The notes under the pieces: generated by a model | Told to the model about the DNA's origin: nothing | Database searches by the model: none | What the model saw: the letters and a program-made list of their open reading frames with translations, nothing else | Position numbers and translations under genes: made by a program | From: Paenibacillus fonticola DSM 21315 | Lineage (GTDB): Bacteria; Bacillota; Bacilli; Paenibacillales; Paenibacillaceae | DNA length: 64,000 nucleotides | Assembly (NCBI RefSeq): GCF_000381905.1 | Contig: NZ_KB907265.1 | Span: 1 to 64,000, forward strand | Reading direction: 5' to 3' | In this document: positions 45,088 to 55,927 of the stretch, one piece after another | Layout: every line of letters begins with the position of its first letter | How positions within the stretch are numbered: position 1 is the first letter of the stretch

Positions 45088-45756
45088 ATGGCGTCGACTG
45101 CGACTAAAGCGTCTACAACGGCCAAAACAACCGCAGCAACTAGAACAATCGAGGCGGCTAATAGCACCAATCCAAGCACCAATACAAGCAAAGCAATCAA
45201 AACTGCAGCTAGCAGCAAGAAATCCACCAAATCGAAAAAAGTAAAAAATACGAAGCTAACGTTAGATAACTTGGTTCAAGATGCAGATAAGTACGAAAAG
45301 CTGCATCGGGTCAGCTTTGAAGATGGCCGTTATACAGAGGTATATACCTGCTTCAGGCCAACGCGGATCGATGAAATGCTCGTTAATTTCTCTGAATTCA
45401 TCACCGAGTATAATCGCAGATTTTCCGAGCTGAAAGAGAACAAATTAATGGATTATTTAAGCCTGCATATTCTGCTATTCTTCTCTACCTTAACGGAGCG
45501 GACCGATTATTCCTTTGATGAAAAAGTCGATATTTTCACTAAAATGCTGGACAGCGAGCTGGCCGAGACCATTTTTGAGCATTTTGACAAGACAGAAATC
45601 CAAAAAATCTACTCACGTATCTGGAAGAAATTCAGCATGTACGAGGAAATGGTCCAGGACAATATAGAGCTACAAAGCGGACTGCTGGATTACATCGATA
45701 ATGCGAATTTAGAAAATACAGACGTCATCAAAAACGTTCTGATCCAAAACAACTAA
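45088..45756 (+). CDS. Tail assembly chaperone-like protein, first of two
   Basis: A 222-residue protein with an unusual N-terminal 70 residues of Ala, Thr, Ser, Asn and Lys, then an acidic helical domain with VYTCFRPTRIDEMLVNFSEFI. Its position between the tube gene and the tape measure, and the following short partner, match tail assembly chaperones, which coat the tape measure during assembly. The ATG at 45088 is behind AGGAGATG. The A/T/K-rich head may be an expanded low-complexity segment. Confidence 0.5.
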   Translation: MASTATKASTTAKTTAATRTIEAANSTNPSTNTSKAIKTAASSKKSTKSKKVKNTKLTLDNLVQDADKYEKLHRVSFEDGRYTEVYTCFRPTRIDEMLVNFSEFITEYNRRFSELKENKLMDYLSLHILLFFSTLTERTDYSFDEKVDIFTKMLDSELAETIFEHFDKTEIQKIYSRIWKKFSMYEEMVQDNIELQSGLLDYIDNANLENTDVIKNVLIQNN

Positions 45757-45777
45757 ATGCCAAAGGAGCGAATCGTT

Positions 45778-46206
45778 TTGAAGTTTTTTATTCATGAACT
45801 GGAATATGTCATCTCTTTTCTGTACCGTCTGAAATTGCTGGATTTTAGCTCTCGTATGAGAACCCGCTTTATTAAAATTTTGGCGGAGCGCTTTCAGCAA
45901 TATAAGGAAGAATATTTGGACCTCGTGATGGAGCACTGTGTATTGGATGGCGATGGTCAGCCGGAAATTATTACGGAGGGTGAGGTCCAGCGTTACAACA
46001 TCAAAGATCTTCAAGCGTTCCAAACGTCCCTTGCCCCCTTGCTGAATGAGGAATTCGTCGTTGGGATTACGGACAACAACCGAAACATGCTGAAGAGCGT
46101 TGCCTACTCCGTGCTGCATTGCGGTCTGGAATTCGCAGGCGACGATCAGTTCAAATACGATGCATTAGCGGCAAAATTTGAAGAACTGAATCTGGACGAA
46201 TTTTAA
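45778..46206 (+). CDS. Tail assembly chaperone-like protein, second of two
   Basis: A 142-residue acidic helical protein. The TTG at 45778 (eight bases after AAAGGAG) is preferred to the ATG at 45757, which overlaps the ribosome site. The pairing with the previous gene just before the tape measure is the usual place for the second chaperone. No frameshift site linking the two is seen, so they would be made separately. Confidence 0.45.
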   Translation: MKFFIHELEYVISFLYRLKLLDFSSRMRTRFIKILAERFQQYKEEYLDLVMEHCVLDGDGQPEIITEGEVQRYNIKDLQAFQTSLAPLLNEEFVVGITDNNRNMLKSVAYSVLHCGLEFAGDDQFKYDALAAKFEELNLDEF

Positions 46207-46221
46207 TATACAGTTTGTAAA

Positions 46222-46247
46222 AATGGCCATCGGTTGGTCATTTTTTT
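46222..46247 (+). terminator. Intrinsic terminator just before the tape measure gene
   Basis: AATGGCCA-TCGGT-TGGTCATT with seven following T. It ends only about 20 nt before the tape measure ATG, and the intervening bases are the ribosome site, so a promoter cannot fit between. Confidence 0.78.
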
Positions 46248-46266
46248 ATTTAAAGGAGTGAGAACC

Positions 46267-49200
46267 ATGGCAAATGATACGAAGATTTTAATTACAGCCG
46301 ATATCAACATAAGTCCGTCAATCACCGCGCTGAACAAAGCTATAAAAAATATCGAAAAAAACCCTTCTTTGAAGAAAATCAAAATCAGTATTGAAATTGA
46401 TAGACAAGAAAGCGATAAGGTCGGCAGCAGCTTCGGCCAAGCACTAAAGTCTGTTTACAAACAATCGCAAACTTTCATTAAAAATAACAAGGCTCTCTTG
46501 AAGCAAGGCATGCAGGATATTATTGGCACGATACTCGAGGTCGACACGCAAATTACGCAGCTCAAACGCGTGATGAATGAAGGAACAGATTTCGAGAATA
46601 TGCTGCGCGGAAGCATTCAAACGGCGAATGAGCTGGGACATTCCATTAGTGAAGTAAACAGCCTGATGATCGATATTGGCCGCATGGGTTATAACGAGGA
46701 GCAAACTGTGGCGCTCTCCAAGACGGCCGCCCTGTTTCAAAACATCTCGGAGTTAACGCCGGATCAAACCATCCAGACTATGACGGCCGCGATGTCCGCG
46801 TTCAATATTGAAGCGGAGGACAGCATTCTAATTGCCGACAGGCTGAATGCCGTGGACAATAAATTCTCCGTGACAAGCCAGGATTTAGCCAGCAGCTTAA
46901 CCCAGGCCGGTACTGCGGCCAGTAACTATGGAATTTCCATGGAAAAGCTGATCGGTGATACGACAGCCATTTCCATAGCTACGCGTGAGAGTGGTGAAGT
47001 GATCGGTAAACTCGTTGCCGCCTGATCAAGTGATTGATCAGTGAAAATCTCGACTAATGGACTTGGAACTCCTATTTTCAAAAATAGGACAACAAGGGGC
47101 AAGTTTAAATACAGCCTGAACGACTAAATGTCGAGACATCTTCCCTTCTTTAACTTTAAGAATGTAGAAGATGATGCGATAGTCTGAACACACTAGCAAT
47201 AGTGTGAGAAGCGGTCGAGTGTAAAGACACTCCTGGAAGCACCGTTTCCGCTGCACTTCTACTGGATTTACGATTGGTGCAGTCCGTAGGACGCCATAAG
47301 TCCGAAAGTAACAGCCTGAACTCACTAACCACGATTTACTCGCGCCTGACAACTCTCGGCGAATCTGAACAGGTACTGAACAGCATCGGCATTTCCATGA
47401 AAGACATGCACGGCAACGTGAAAAACGGAGCTGATGTTCTGGACGAAGTGGCCGGCAAATGGAGTAATCTAAGCAAGGAGCAGCAGTATAATACCGCACT
47501 GCAGTTGGCCGGACAGTCCCAGCTCTCCCGGTTCATCTCCCTTATGGAGAACTATGACACCAGCACAAGAGCAAGCGAAGCCGCCCTCAACTCTCAGGGT
47601 TCTGCCATGCAGGAAAATGCCGATTACATGAACTCCCTCGAAGCCAGAATCCAAACGATGAAAAACGCCTGGGACACGCTCGCCTTATCGATGGGAAATG
47701 CCGTGATCAACGACTCCATCATTGGCGTAACGAGTGTATTAACGGGTTTGATGAAGGTGCTAACACTTAGTGTTGATAAACTTGGTTTGCTTCCTACTCT
47801 GCTGGGGATCGTCGGTACTTCGGCTGCCACTGTGAGTAAAAACTTTAGAACAACTACGATTGCCGTTTTAACGCTTGGTAAAGGCATGACATCGCTTGGA
47901 GTATCTGCAACAACCGCAAAAATAGCCATAAGAGGCTTATTGGCAAGCACAGGAGTAGGACTAGCTCTGGCAGCTCTTGGTTTTGTAATTGAAAAGGTCA
48001 TTAATTTATTTGGGAATGCGGGAGAATCTCAAGAAGAGTATTTTGACTCTTTGAAGCAAAATATTGAAGATACTGAAAGTAAGATTAATACTCTGGATGA
48101 ATTAAGTATCAAGCTGAAAGATAATACACTTTCACATGAAGAACAACTAGCAACATATGGCGAGCTAGCTAAAATTTCTTCTAAAGTTATAAGCCACTAT
48201 ACAGCAGAAGGAGAAGCAGTTTATAAAAATAAAGAACAAATAGATCAATTACTTAAAATTGAAAAGGAAAGACTTGTATTAAAAAAGAAAATTGCTGCAG
48301 AAGAAGCACTTGACTCTCTTGAAAAATCGTTACCTGACATTAGTAAAAAGAAAAAGGAAATCACTGGATTAACAGAAGAATGGAAAAAAGCATCAGCTAG
48401 TCAAGATATAGCTTTATACGCAAAATCATTTATTGAAGACAATAATATGGTCGAACTTAAAGAGTCTTCTAACAATTCCTTTAGTGATGCATATAATTAT
48501 GACAAATTATTAGGACAATTAAATAAAGAAGTAAAGCAAAAGCTGAAAGATAATAATATCGCTTCCGATTATTTCATTTATAAAAAGACCAACCTAAAGT
48601 ATTTTAACTTAGATGAATTGATAAATAGTTCTGAACGGTTTGAAATTATCACAGATAATATTGCAAGTAAAATTGAGAATAAACAAGATGAGTTAGATGA
48701 TACGATAAATAATTACAAAGAGGTCTTTCAATCTCTAGGAGAAGTAACGGTTGCTAGTGTTGACGTAAATGATAAGAATCTTGATGTATTTCTATATAGT
48801 TTGGCGGACTCTTTCATCAAAACCTCAACCATTACAGAAGATAATGCACAGAAAATAAAAATAGATTATAAAAATTTGATTCAAGACATTGCCAGAGATG
48901 CCAGAGATAACAAGATTAATCTTGCAGCCGCATTAGACACAGGTGATTTTGACGATTTAATAACAATGTATCCAAAACATGCTCAAGCCTTTAAACATAT
49001 GGCGAATTCTATCAAAGAGTCTAAAGAAGCTACTAATCCGGATTCCAACTTGCTTCCTGTATATGATGCTTTAGGTAAAAAAATCGGAGAAATCTCTGGA
49101 GTAGCTGATAAAGCGGCTGATAATTTCTATAACTTGAAAGCGAAACTTGACGATAATGGCGCTGTCATTGGTTTCACTGGATCATTAAGAAATTTAAGCG

Positions 49201-51827
49201 GTCTATTGGGATACCTATCTGAGCATGTGTCCAATGCCCAAAATGGTATCAAATTATTAGAAGAAGCTGAAGATGAGCTAAATCAAACAAATCATCTTTC
49301 TGTTGGTACTCTTCAAAAGATTGTGGAAAAATACGGTGATCGTATCGATATTTCCAAACTAACTAAAGATGGTATTAAAGGTTTAATTAAGGCTATTAAA
49401 GAAGAAGAAGCTGCACAAATAAGTAGTGAAATAAAGAAAACCGAAACAACAATAGATCAAACAAAAAAGCGCATTGCGGCAATGAAAGCAACAATGATAG
49501 CTTTTAAAATACTTGAGAAGATTAACGGGCCTACACCTGTAAGTATAGGCTATAATGCAGCTATTGAAGAAGAAGAAAAGAAATTAGAAGGACTACTGCT
49601 AGAACTCGAAATATCAAAAAAGTCATTAAAAGATATTTATTCCTACACCTCAAGATCATCTGGCTCGAAATCTAGTTCTAAATCAAACTCAAGTAGTACC
49701 AGCAGCAATAAACAGCATCTGGACGAGACTCAGGCAATTATTAATGGAATCAATAAAGAAATAGTTGCGAGAGAAAAGCTTAATGAAGTGATCAGTAAAC
49801 GAGCTAAAGAATTAGAAGAGGAAAAACGCTACGCTGACGCTATAGAGAAAACAAATGTATTATTAGCTAGTCAAAATAAAGAAATCGAAGATCTCAACAC
49901 AGCAAACTCAAAATTAAAAGCTGAGAGAAATAAACTGCAGAGCAACTCAAAGCATGATATGTCTTCCTGGTTAGATAACTCTGGCCAACAATCTCATGCT
50001 TTTATAAAACTATTCAATAGCTCATCCGAATCTGATCAAAAAGTACTGCAAGACCGCTTTGACAAATGGAAAGTTTTCTCCGAAGCCTTATCGGCTAATG
50101 AAGAGAAAATGGCTTCATTAAATGGTGCTATTAAAGATACCACGGAATCCCTGGATGCTTTAAAACTATTAGAAACGAAAGCTTATCTTGAACAACAGAA
50201 AAACATTTTGGCAGATCTTAATTATGAGATGGACATTTCGGAAAAAACCCAAGCGATGTTTTCCGAAGAAACAAAAGAATATAGCGAGCAAACTAAAATT
50301 CAAAATGGGCTGCTGCAAGAAAAAATCAAATTCTTACAGGATGAAGTAGATTGGACTACTCAAAAGCTCGCCCAAGGCGATCTAACCAATGAGCAAATAG
50401 AAGAATTAAACGAATATTTAAAACAAAATAAATTAGCTCTATTAGATGCCCAGAAGGCTGCAAGCAATTTAGCAGAAACCTACGCCGATCAGATCATCAG
50501 CAACTTCAAGAAAATGATTGAGAAAAAACGTGATCTTGAATTGGATGCTCTCGAGGAACGGACCAAAGCGGAAAATAAAAGGCACGATACGTTCATGCAG
50601 AACATCGATGAGGAAGACAGACGGTTTGAAGAGTATATCAACAAACAAATCAAGCTGCTTGACCGTCAGAATGCCTCCGATGACTATGAAACTGAACTGG
50701 AGAAAAAACTCAAAGAGCGGCAAAAGATCCAGGAAAGCCTAAACAAATGGTCCCTGGATCAATCCATGGAAGGCAAAGCGAAACGAAAAGAACTACAGGA
50801 GCAGTTGGATGCTGCAGACGAAGAGATCGAGCGCTTTAAATTAGAACGTGAAAGAACCCTCACCAAAGAAGGCTTGCAAGATCAGCTGGATGATCGGAAG
50901 AAGTATACAGAGAAGATCAAAAAGGATCAAGACGACCTTCATAAAGAAACTCTCGAGAAAATCGATACCGAGAAAGAGAAAACGCAGCAAAAATATAAAG
51001 ATATTCTCGAAAATGAGAAGTATTTTTATGAAATGAAGAAAAATCTGCTCAGTCAAGATGCTTCTGTTGTTAAAGCAACACTCAATGAAATACAGGGTGA
51101 GTATGACATATATTTTGACTTTCTTGATAGGCATGCTTTTAAAACAAGTCAAACACTTAAAAATTTACTTTACGATACCCAACTCGAGTATGAGAAGCTG
51201 CTCAATTTCCCTTTTGCGAATAATAGTAGCTCTTACAACAATAGTAACAATAGCAGCAATACTACCAGCCCTAGCTCTCCTGCCTCCCCTTCTTTTACAG
51301 CAAAAGAACTGGAAATTATCGAAATGATGAAAGGCAACAGCAAAGCTTGGGCGGCTAACACAAATCAGAACCGAAAAAATGAAATTGCAGCAGAAAACCT
51401 GCGGCTCGGAGCTCAGATTGGAGCAACGCGTGACGACAAAACCGGAATATGGTATAAAAATGGAATTAAATTATACCATGACGGCGGAGAAGTCGGAGTA
51501 GCTGGAACCACGACTCAAACCTGGTGGGAGAAAATAAAGAGCACCCTGAAGCCTAACGAAGAATTAGGCATTCTCAAGACAGGCGAAGTTGTCCTGGATA
51601 ATCCTCTGCAATTCGTTTACAACTTTGCCGGCGAAATGTCCAAGAAACTCTCTCTCCTCTCTCCGTCCAGCAGTACGGCCAATGCGGTTCAGGCGGTCTC
51701 TGGCGGAGGCGTCGCGATCGATACCGTTATCATTCAAGCCAATGACCGCGAGACGGGAACCAGCCTGCTGAACAAGTTCGAATCCGCGATGAACAGGTCC
51801 ATTAAGATAGGAACGTTTAAAAAATGA
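46267..51827 (+). CDS. Phage tail tape measure protein, gene interrupted by a group I intron
   Basis: The tape measure sets tail length and lines the tail tube. Exon 1 is 46267-47007 (247 codons), exon 2 is 47319-51827 (1502 codons), so the spliced product has 1749 residues. Joining them restores SGEVIG-NSLTTIYSRLTTL, the core of TP901-type tape measure proteins. The protein has coiled coil over most of its length, hydrophobic segments at about 130-250 of exon 2, and a C-terminal HDGGEVGVAG...ILKTGEVVLDN block. Unspliced mRNA would give 252 residues ending after KLVAA. Base composition turns AT-rich between about 47750 and 49950. Confidence 0.9.
47008..47318 (+). ncRNA. Group I intron in the tape measure gene
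   Basis: The 311-nt element has the group I order of paired elements: P1 (exon CGGU with intron GCCG, a U-G pair at the splice site), P2 (TGATCAA/TTGATCA), P3 (TCTCGAC/GTCGAGA), P5 (CCTATTTT/AAAATAGG), P7 (GACTA/TAGTC), P8 (CATCTTC/GAAGATG), P9 (CACACTA-GCAA-TAGTGTG) and P9.1 (GAGTGT/ACACTC). Exon 1 ends in T and the intron ends in G, as required. There is no homing endonuclease ORF inside. Assignment of the subgroup is not attempted; splicing itself is unproven. Confidence 0.88.
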
Positions 51828-51834
51828 TATGCTG

Positions 51835-51875
51835 GCAGAGCCGCTTTCCGATCCGAAAGCCTGCTCTGCTTTTTG
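51835..51875 (+). terminator. Intrinsic terminator between tape measure and Tal-like gene
   Basis: GCAGAG...CTCTGC enclosing a second inner stem GCTTTC-CGATCC-GAAAGC, followed by TTTTT. It is 22 nt before the next start codon, leaving no space for a promoter. Confidence 0.75.
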
Positions 51876-51897
51876 CGATTTAGGAGGTATTATCCAC

Positions 51898-54800
51898 GTG
51901 CTCGGAGAGATCGATTACAACTTAAAGCCGATACAACCGCAGTATTTTCTTTGTAAACCAAACCGTGAAATCATTGGCAAACTGAAACATATTTATAATG
52001 ATTCCATCCAGGAGCCGCTTAACCAGGTTGGCGAACTAGAATTCACCATCCCTTTGCAAATCGATTGGCACCATAAACTCATCCAAAACAAATATGCCGA
52101 GCTCATCCGCGAGAGATATTTGATCAAAGTCGTGCGCGGCCAGAAAATCGACTGGTTTATCGTGGTCAGCCTGTCCCAAGCTTCCGAGAATGACCAGGAA
52201 AGCATGACGGTAAAATGCTATTCCGCCTATCACATGCTGACTGACAAAATGATCAAGAGCTATAACGTCGAAGCCTACTATTGCCGGCAGGTGCTGACGG
52301 ATATGCTCGCTAATACCGTATGGGACATCGATTATATCGATGCCGATTTCGACCTTTCCTATCGTGCTTTTGAGTTCCAATCGAGTACAGTTCTGGACGC
52401 TATTTATTCGATTGCTGACAAATATAATGCTATCGTTGAGTTTAATACGGATGCAAGAACGTTAAGCTTCAAAAAGCCGGAATTGTTCGGCCTCAATCGA
52501 GGCCTTGCGTTCAGCTTCGGCAAATATCTCAAAAGCATGAATAAACAAACCTCGGCCGACCAAATGGTGACTAGGCTTACAGCTAAAGGCAAAGACGATC
52601 AGACGATCCATCACGTCAATCCTACAGGCCAAGGGTACGTTGAGAGCTTTAGCTACTTTGTATACCCTTTTCGCAGAGATGACCAACGAACGGTCCTCTC
52701 TTCTTCTTTTCATATGAGCGACTCCCTCTGCCACGCCCTGCTCGACTACGAAGAGCTTGTGCAATCGAAGACAGGACTGATTGAAAGCTACATTAAGCAG
52801 CGACAGGTCTATGAGGATGAGCTGAATCAACTAGACATTGACCATAACAGGCTCAAAAACAACGAAAAAGTCATAACAGACACGATGCTGAGCCAGCAAT
52901 TTGATGGCAAAATGTTTTTCGAAAAATATGTGCATAACGGAAGCTCCTCGCACACTTTTGAAGTAAACAGTACTTATGCCTATGCCGTATTGATCAAAGC
53001 CGACAATACAGCTGCTCTATCTGTCTACTTTAATGGGCAGCTCCGAAGCCTGCCCTCCGGACAATGGGCTATGCTTGGCAAAGTGAAGGATGTCGCCTCC
53101 ATTCAGGTTGCGCTCCAAGGGGGTAATACAGGAGTTTTCATCCAGGTAGCCAACATAAGCCTCGATGAATGGACCGGTTCAGGAAATGAGCAGGCCATCG
53201 TGGAGAGATACAGCCTGGATCACAAGGAGAATCAACTGCGGCTGAAGGAAATTGAAATCAACAACAAAAAGGCTCAAATTGCCGATATTCAAAATCAGAT
53301 CGATGCCGTTCAGGTTGTTTTAGCAGCCGACAACAACTTCTCCCCTGCTCAGCTTCAGGAGCTAAACGAGTTTGTCATAGAGCGGGAGTTCAGTGACGAT
53401 GTGTACGTCGACGAGCATGATCTTTATGATGCAGCTCAGGAAAAGCTGCGAGAGCTGCAGCAGCCTCAGCTTTCGATCGATATCGATATCGTAAACTTTC
53501 TGGAAATCGTCGGCGAACAGCGAAATTGGCATAAGCTTGTACTCGGCGATTTTGTTAATATCAGGTACGAACCTACGGATACATATGTCACGGCCCGGAT
53601 TGTAAGTATCAGCTACGACTATGAAGGCCAAGAAATCAGCCTTACCCTGTCCAACATTAAAGACGTCAGTGACGACAGCAAGGATATGGAGAAATTTATC
53701 CAGAACTCGACCAATACGAATATCATCGTTGACGCCAGCAAGCATAAATGGGGCAAAGCCATCGTCGATGTGTCCGAAATGTCGCAGTTGTTCGAGAATT
53801 TTTGGAACAAGGTCACCAATGATATTAATATGGCCTCCAATGAACACGTTGTGATTGACCGCAAAGGCATTACGATCATCGACCCTAATGATCCTTTGAG
53901 ATTTCTGCGTGCAACCCATGGCGTATTGGGCTTGACGCGCTCTGGCGGATTGAAGTATGAAACAGCCATCTCCCCCGACGGTGTGATTGCGGAAATGGTG
54001 CTTGGTAAAATCATCCTCGGCCAAAGGGTCGTCATTGGCGATACAACAGGAGTTTTTACGATCGAAGGCTCTCGGCTGATGATCGATGACCGCTGCGGCA
54101 GGGAAGTTCTCAAACTTGGCTTACTGTCCGAATCCCCGGATAAGTTCGGCATTTTCGTAAATCGTTATGCTTCTCCAGCGGACTGCAACAACACAACTAT
54201 TCTGAACCGGGTGAATATTACCGCCGATGAAGGGCTTGTACTGGAGCGAAATCGCAATGGGTCTTTCCAAAAAACGCTCTACACCTCCACGGACGGGGAT
54301 TTATATATGATCGGCAATCTGCGGGTTGGTGAAGATGAGCGGGTGTTCATAGCCGACCGCAACGGGATAAGCGTGGGCGCAAGCATTTGGAATGACGCCC
54401 CTTTTCGTGTAGACATGCACGGCAATTGCTGGCTGGATTCCTTGTTCGCTAATAACGCTGAAATAAAAAATTCGCTATTCAAAGATGGTCACATTGAAGG
54501 CTCCTCCCTCGTGTTGCGTGACGCCCTTGGCGGGGTTATCAAGATGTATCCAGAACATGGACTTTGGTTTGGAGCGGAACAGTTTAACGATGCTATCGCA
54601 AGCATAGCCATGGACGGCACGGCAAAATTCAAGAAATTGATCGTCACCGATGGGCAGAACAAACTTTTGATCGACAGTGAACAAAAGAAGATTTTCATGA
54701 ACAACTGGGATATCGTAGGTGCCGGCGCCATTGACACGGATCTGCTCTCCGCCAACATCGTAACTGCGATGGACGGATTTGTCACCGATCTGACGGCATC

Positions 54801-55335
54801 CCGAATGACTACCTTGACCGGTCAGATCCGAGAAAGAGCAATGGATTACATTCGAATTGACGGCCATACGCAAAAGTTCATTAGAGGAAACATTAAACCT
54901 GGTTCTGCTGTGCATAAATCTCTCCCTGACGGCAGACTGCTCTATTGGATCAACGCTTCCCAAAGCGGACAAATGACAACAGAGGTAACGAATTGGCCTG
55001 TCATGACTTATGACATGGATGAAAACGACAAGATGATCATTGGACTTAATGGGGATGGAGATCGCGCTACTCCATTTATTCAAATGGGGATCGGGGACGG
55101 GAATGATGGAAGCCTCGGTGGCAAATCACGAATCGGTAAATACGACGGCGGATTAAAAACTTCCTATCATTCCAGCGGTTCGGTGATCGAAAGAAGCATC
55201 GATCTGGGTGACAACGGCATTACGATTCAGTCGGATGGCCAAGGACATATTACGATCAAGGCTCATAGTATTAAATTAGAAGCAACTGGCACTATCAATT
55301 TTTCTGGAACGGAGTTTGTATTCACAGAACGGTAG
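51898..55335 (+). CDS. Tail-associated (Tal-like) hub and fibre protein
   Basis: A 1145-residue protein. Residues about 1-330 form the hub domain typical of phage endopeptidase-tail (Prophage_tail) proteins with LVQ/PLNQVGELEFTIPLQ and the FHKPE-like FKKPELFG. A middle with coiled coil (EIEINNKKAQIADIQNQIDAVQ) follows, and a C-terminal third is repetitive and beta-helical, ending in FSGTEFVFTER like a phage spike. The GTG start at 51898 is behind TAGGAGG. It would close the tube and contact the cell surface. No peptidase motif was recognised. Confidence 0.75.
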   Translation: MLGEIDYNLKPIQPQYFLCKPNREIIGKLKHIYNDSIQEPLNQVGELEFTIPLQIDWHHKLIQNKYAELIRERYLIKVVRGQKIDWFIVVSLSQASENDQESMTVKCYSAYHMLTDKMIKSYNVEAYYCRQVLTDMLANTVWDIDYIDADFDLSYRAFEFQSSTVLDAIYSIADKYNAIVEFNTDARTLSFKKPELFGLNRGLAFSFGKYLKSMNKQTSADQMVTRLTAKGKDDQTIHHVNPTGQGYVESFSYFVYPFRRDDQRTVLSSSFHMSDSLCHALLDYEELVQSKTGLIESYIKQRQVYEDELNQLDIDHNRLKNNEKVITDTMLSQQFDGKMFFEKYVHNGSSSHTFEVNSTYAYAVLIKADNTAALSVYFNGQLRSLPSGQWAMLGKVKDVASIQVALQGGNTGVFIQVANISLDEWTGSGNEQAIVERYSLDHKENQLRLKEIEINNKKAQIADIQNQIDAVQVVLAADNNFSPAQLQELNEFVIEREFSDDVYVDEHDLYDAAQEKLRELQQPQLSIDIDIVNFLEIVGEQRNWHKLVLGDFVNIRYEPTDTYVTARIVSISYDYEGQEISLTLSNIKDVSDDSKDMEKFIQNSTNTNIIVDASKHKWGKAIVDVSEMSQLFENFWNKVTNDINMASNEHVVIDRKGITIIDPNDPLRFLRATHGVLGLTRSGGLKYETAISPDGVIAEMVLGKIILGQRVVIGDTTGVFTIEGSRLMIDDRCGREVLKLGLLSESPDKFGIFVNRYASPADCNNTTILNRVNITADEGLVLERNRNGSFQKTLYTSTDGDLYMIGNLRVGEDERVFIADRNGISVGASIWNDAPFRVDMHGNCWLDSLFANNAEIKNSLFKDGHIEGSSLVLRDALGGVIKMYPEHGLWFGAEQFNDAIASIAMDGTAKFKKLIVTDGQNKLLIDSEQKKIFMNNWDIVGAGAIDTDLLSANIVTAMDGFVTDLTASRMTTLTGQIRERAMDYIRIDGHTQKFIRGNIKPGSAVHKSLPDGRLLYWINASQSGQMTTEVTNWPVMTYDMDENDKMIIGLNGDGDRATPFIQMGIGDGNDGSLGGKSRIGKYDGGLKTSYHSSGSVIERSIDLGDNGITIQSDGQGHITIKAHSIKLEATGTINFSGTEFVFTER

Positions 55336-55350
55336 ATTTCATCTTCAAAT

Positions 55351-55374
55351 AGTCATCTTATTGATGGCTTTTTT
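55351..55374 (+). terminator. Terminator after the Tal-like gene
   Basis: AGTCATC-TTATT-GATGGCT with six following T. It ends 33 nt before the PAAR-like gene. Confidence 0.65.
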
Positions 55375-55407
55375 CTTACTTTATTATGTTATGGGAGGTG
55401 AATTAAT

Positions 55408-55875
55408 ATGCCTGGAGTGGCTGTACATGGATCAGAAATATATGAAGTTAGAAAACCTGGTTATGTAACCTATGAGATTTGGACTGAGATACCTGTAGAT
55501 TCTGATGAATATGGTAACCCTATTTATAGATGGACGCCGACAGGATCTGGAAGTAGAAATGCTAAGATAACCGGCTATATAGTTGCATCTTCCAAGATGA
55601 AAGTCGGCGGAGCTAATGTCGCTGTGGTAGGAGATAAGACAATTGAGACTTGGGTGGCTGATCCTCCTGTGCCATCCAGTGACAGCAGTACTCAAATTAG
55701 AAACATACAACCACCTGGAGGACAGGGGAGTGGCGAAGGTGAAATCATCTCTGGCAGTACCAAGGCTAAACTAGACGGTAAGCCCATCGCCTTAATCGGT
55801 TCAACCGTAAGAACCTGTTTAGGGACTACAACTACTATCAAAACAGGCAGCGATAAATTGAAATTCAGCAGCTAA
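55408..55875 (+). CDS. PAAR-like protein
   Basis: A 155-residue protein. Two similar halves (SSKMKVGGANVAVVGDKT and GSTKAKLDGKPIALIGSTV) resemble the repeat seen in PAAR proteins, which form the sharp tip of type VI secretion spikes and contractile tails. A central Gly/Ser/Pro linker joins them. ATG behind GGGAGG. A tip protein in a tail without a sheath would be unusual. The match rests on the G-x-x-x-A-x-x-G-D pattern rather than on structure. Confidence 0.55.
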   Translation: MPGVAVHGSEIYEVRKPGYVTYEIWTEIPVDSDEYGNPIYRWTPTGSGSRNAKITGYIVASSKMKVGGANVAVVGDKTIETWVADPPVPSSDSSTQIRNIQPPGGQGSGEGEIISGSTKAKLDGKPIALIGSTVRTCLGTTTTIKTGSDKLKFSS

Positions 55876-55927
55876 AAATAAAAAATTCAATTACTAATCT
55901 TTCCAGCCAGGAAAGGAGGTGTTCAAA

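Noticed and set aside
46234-47025. Truncated tape measure gene with a separate second gene at 47274
   Set aside because: The break is explained by a group I intron; joining 47007 to 47319 restores the conserved tape measure core.
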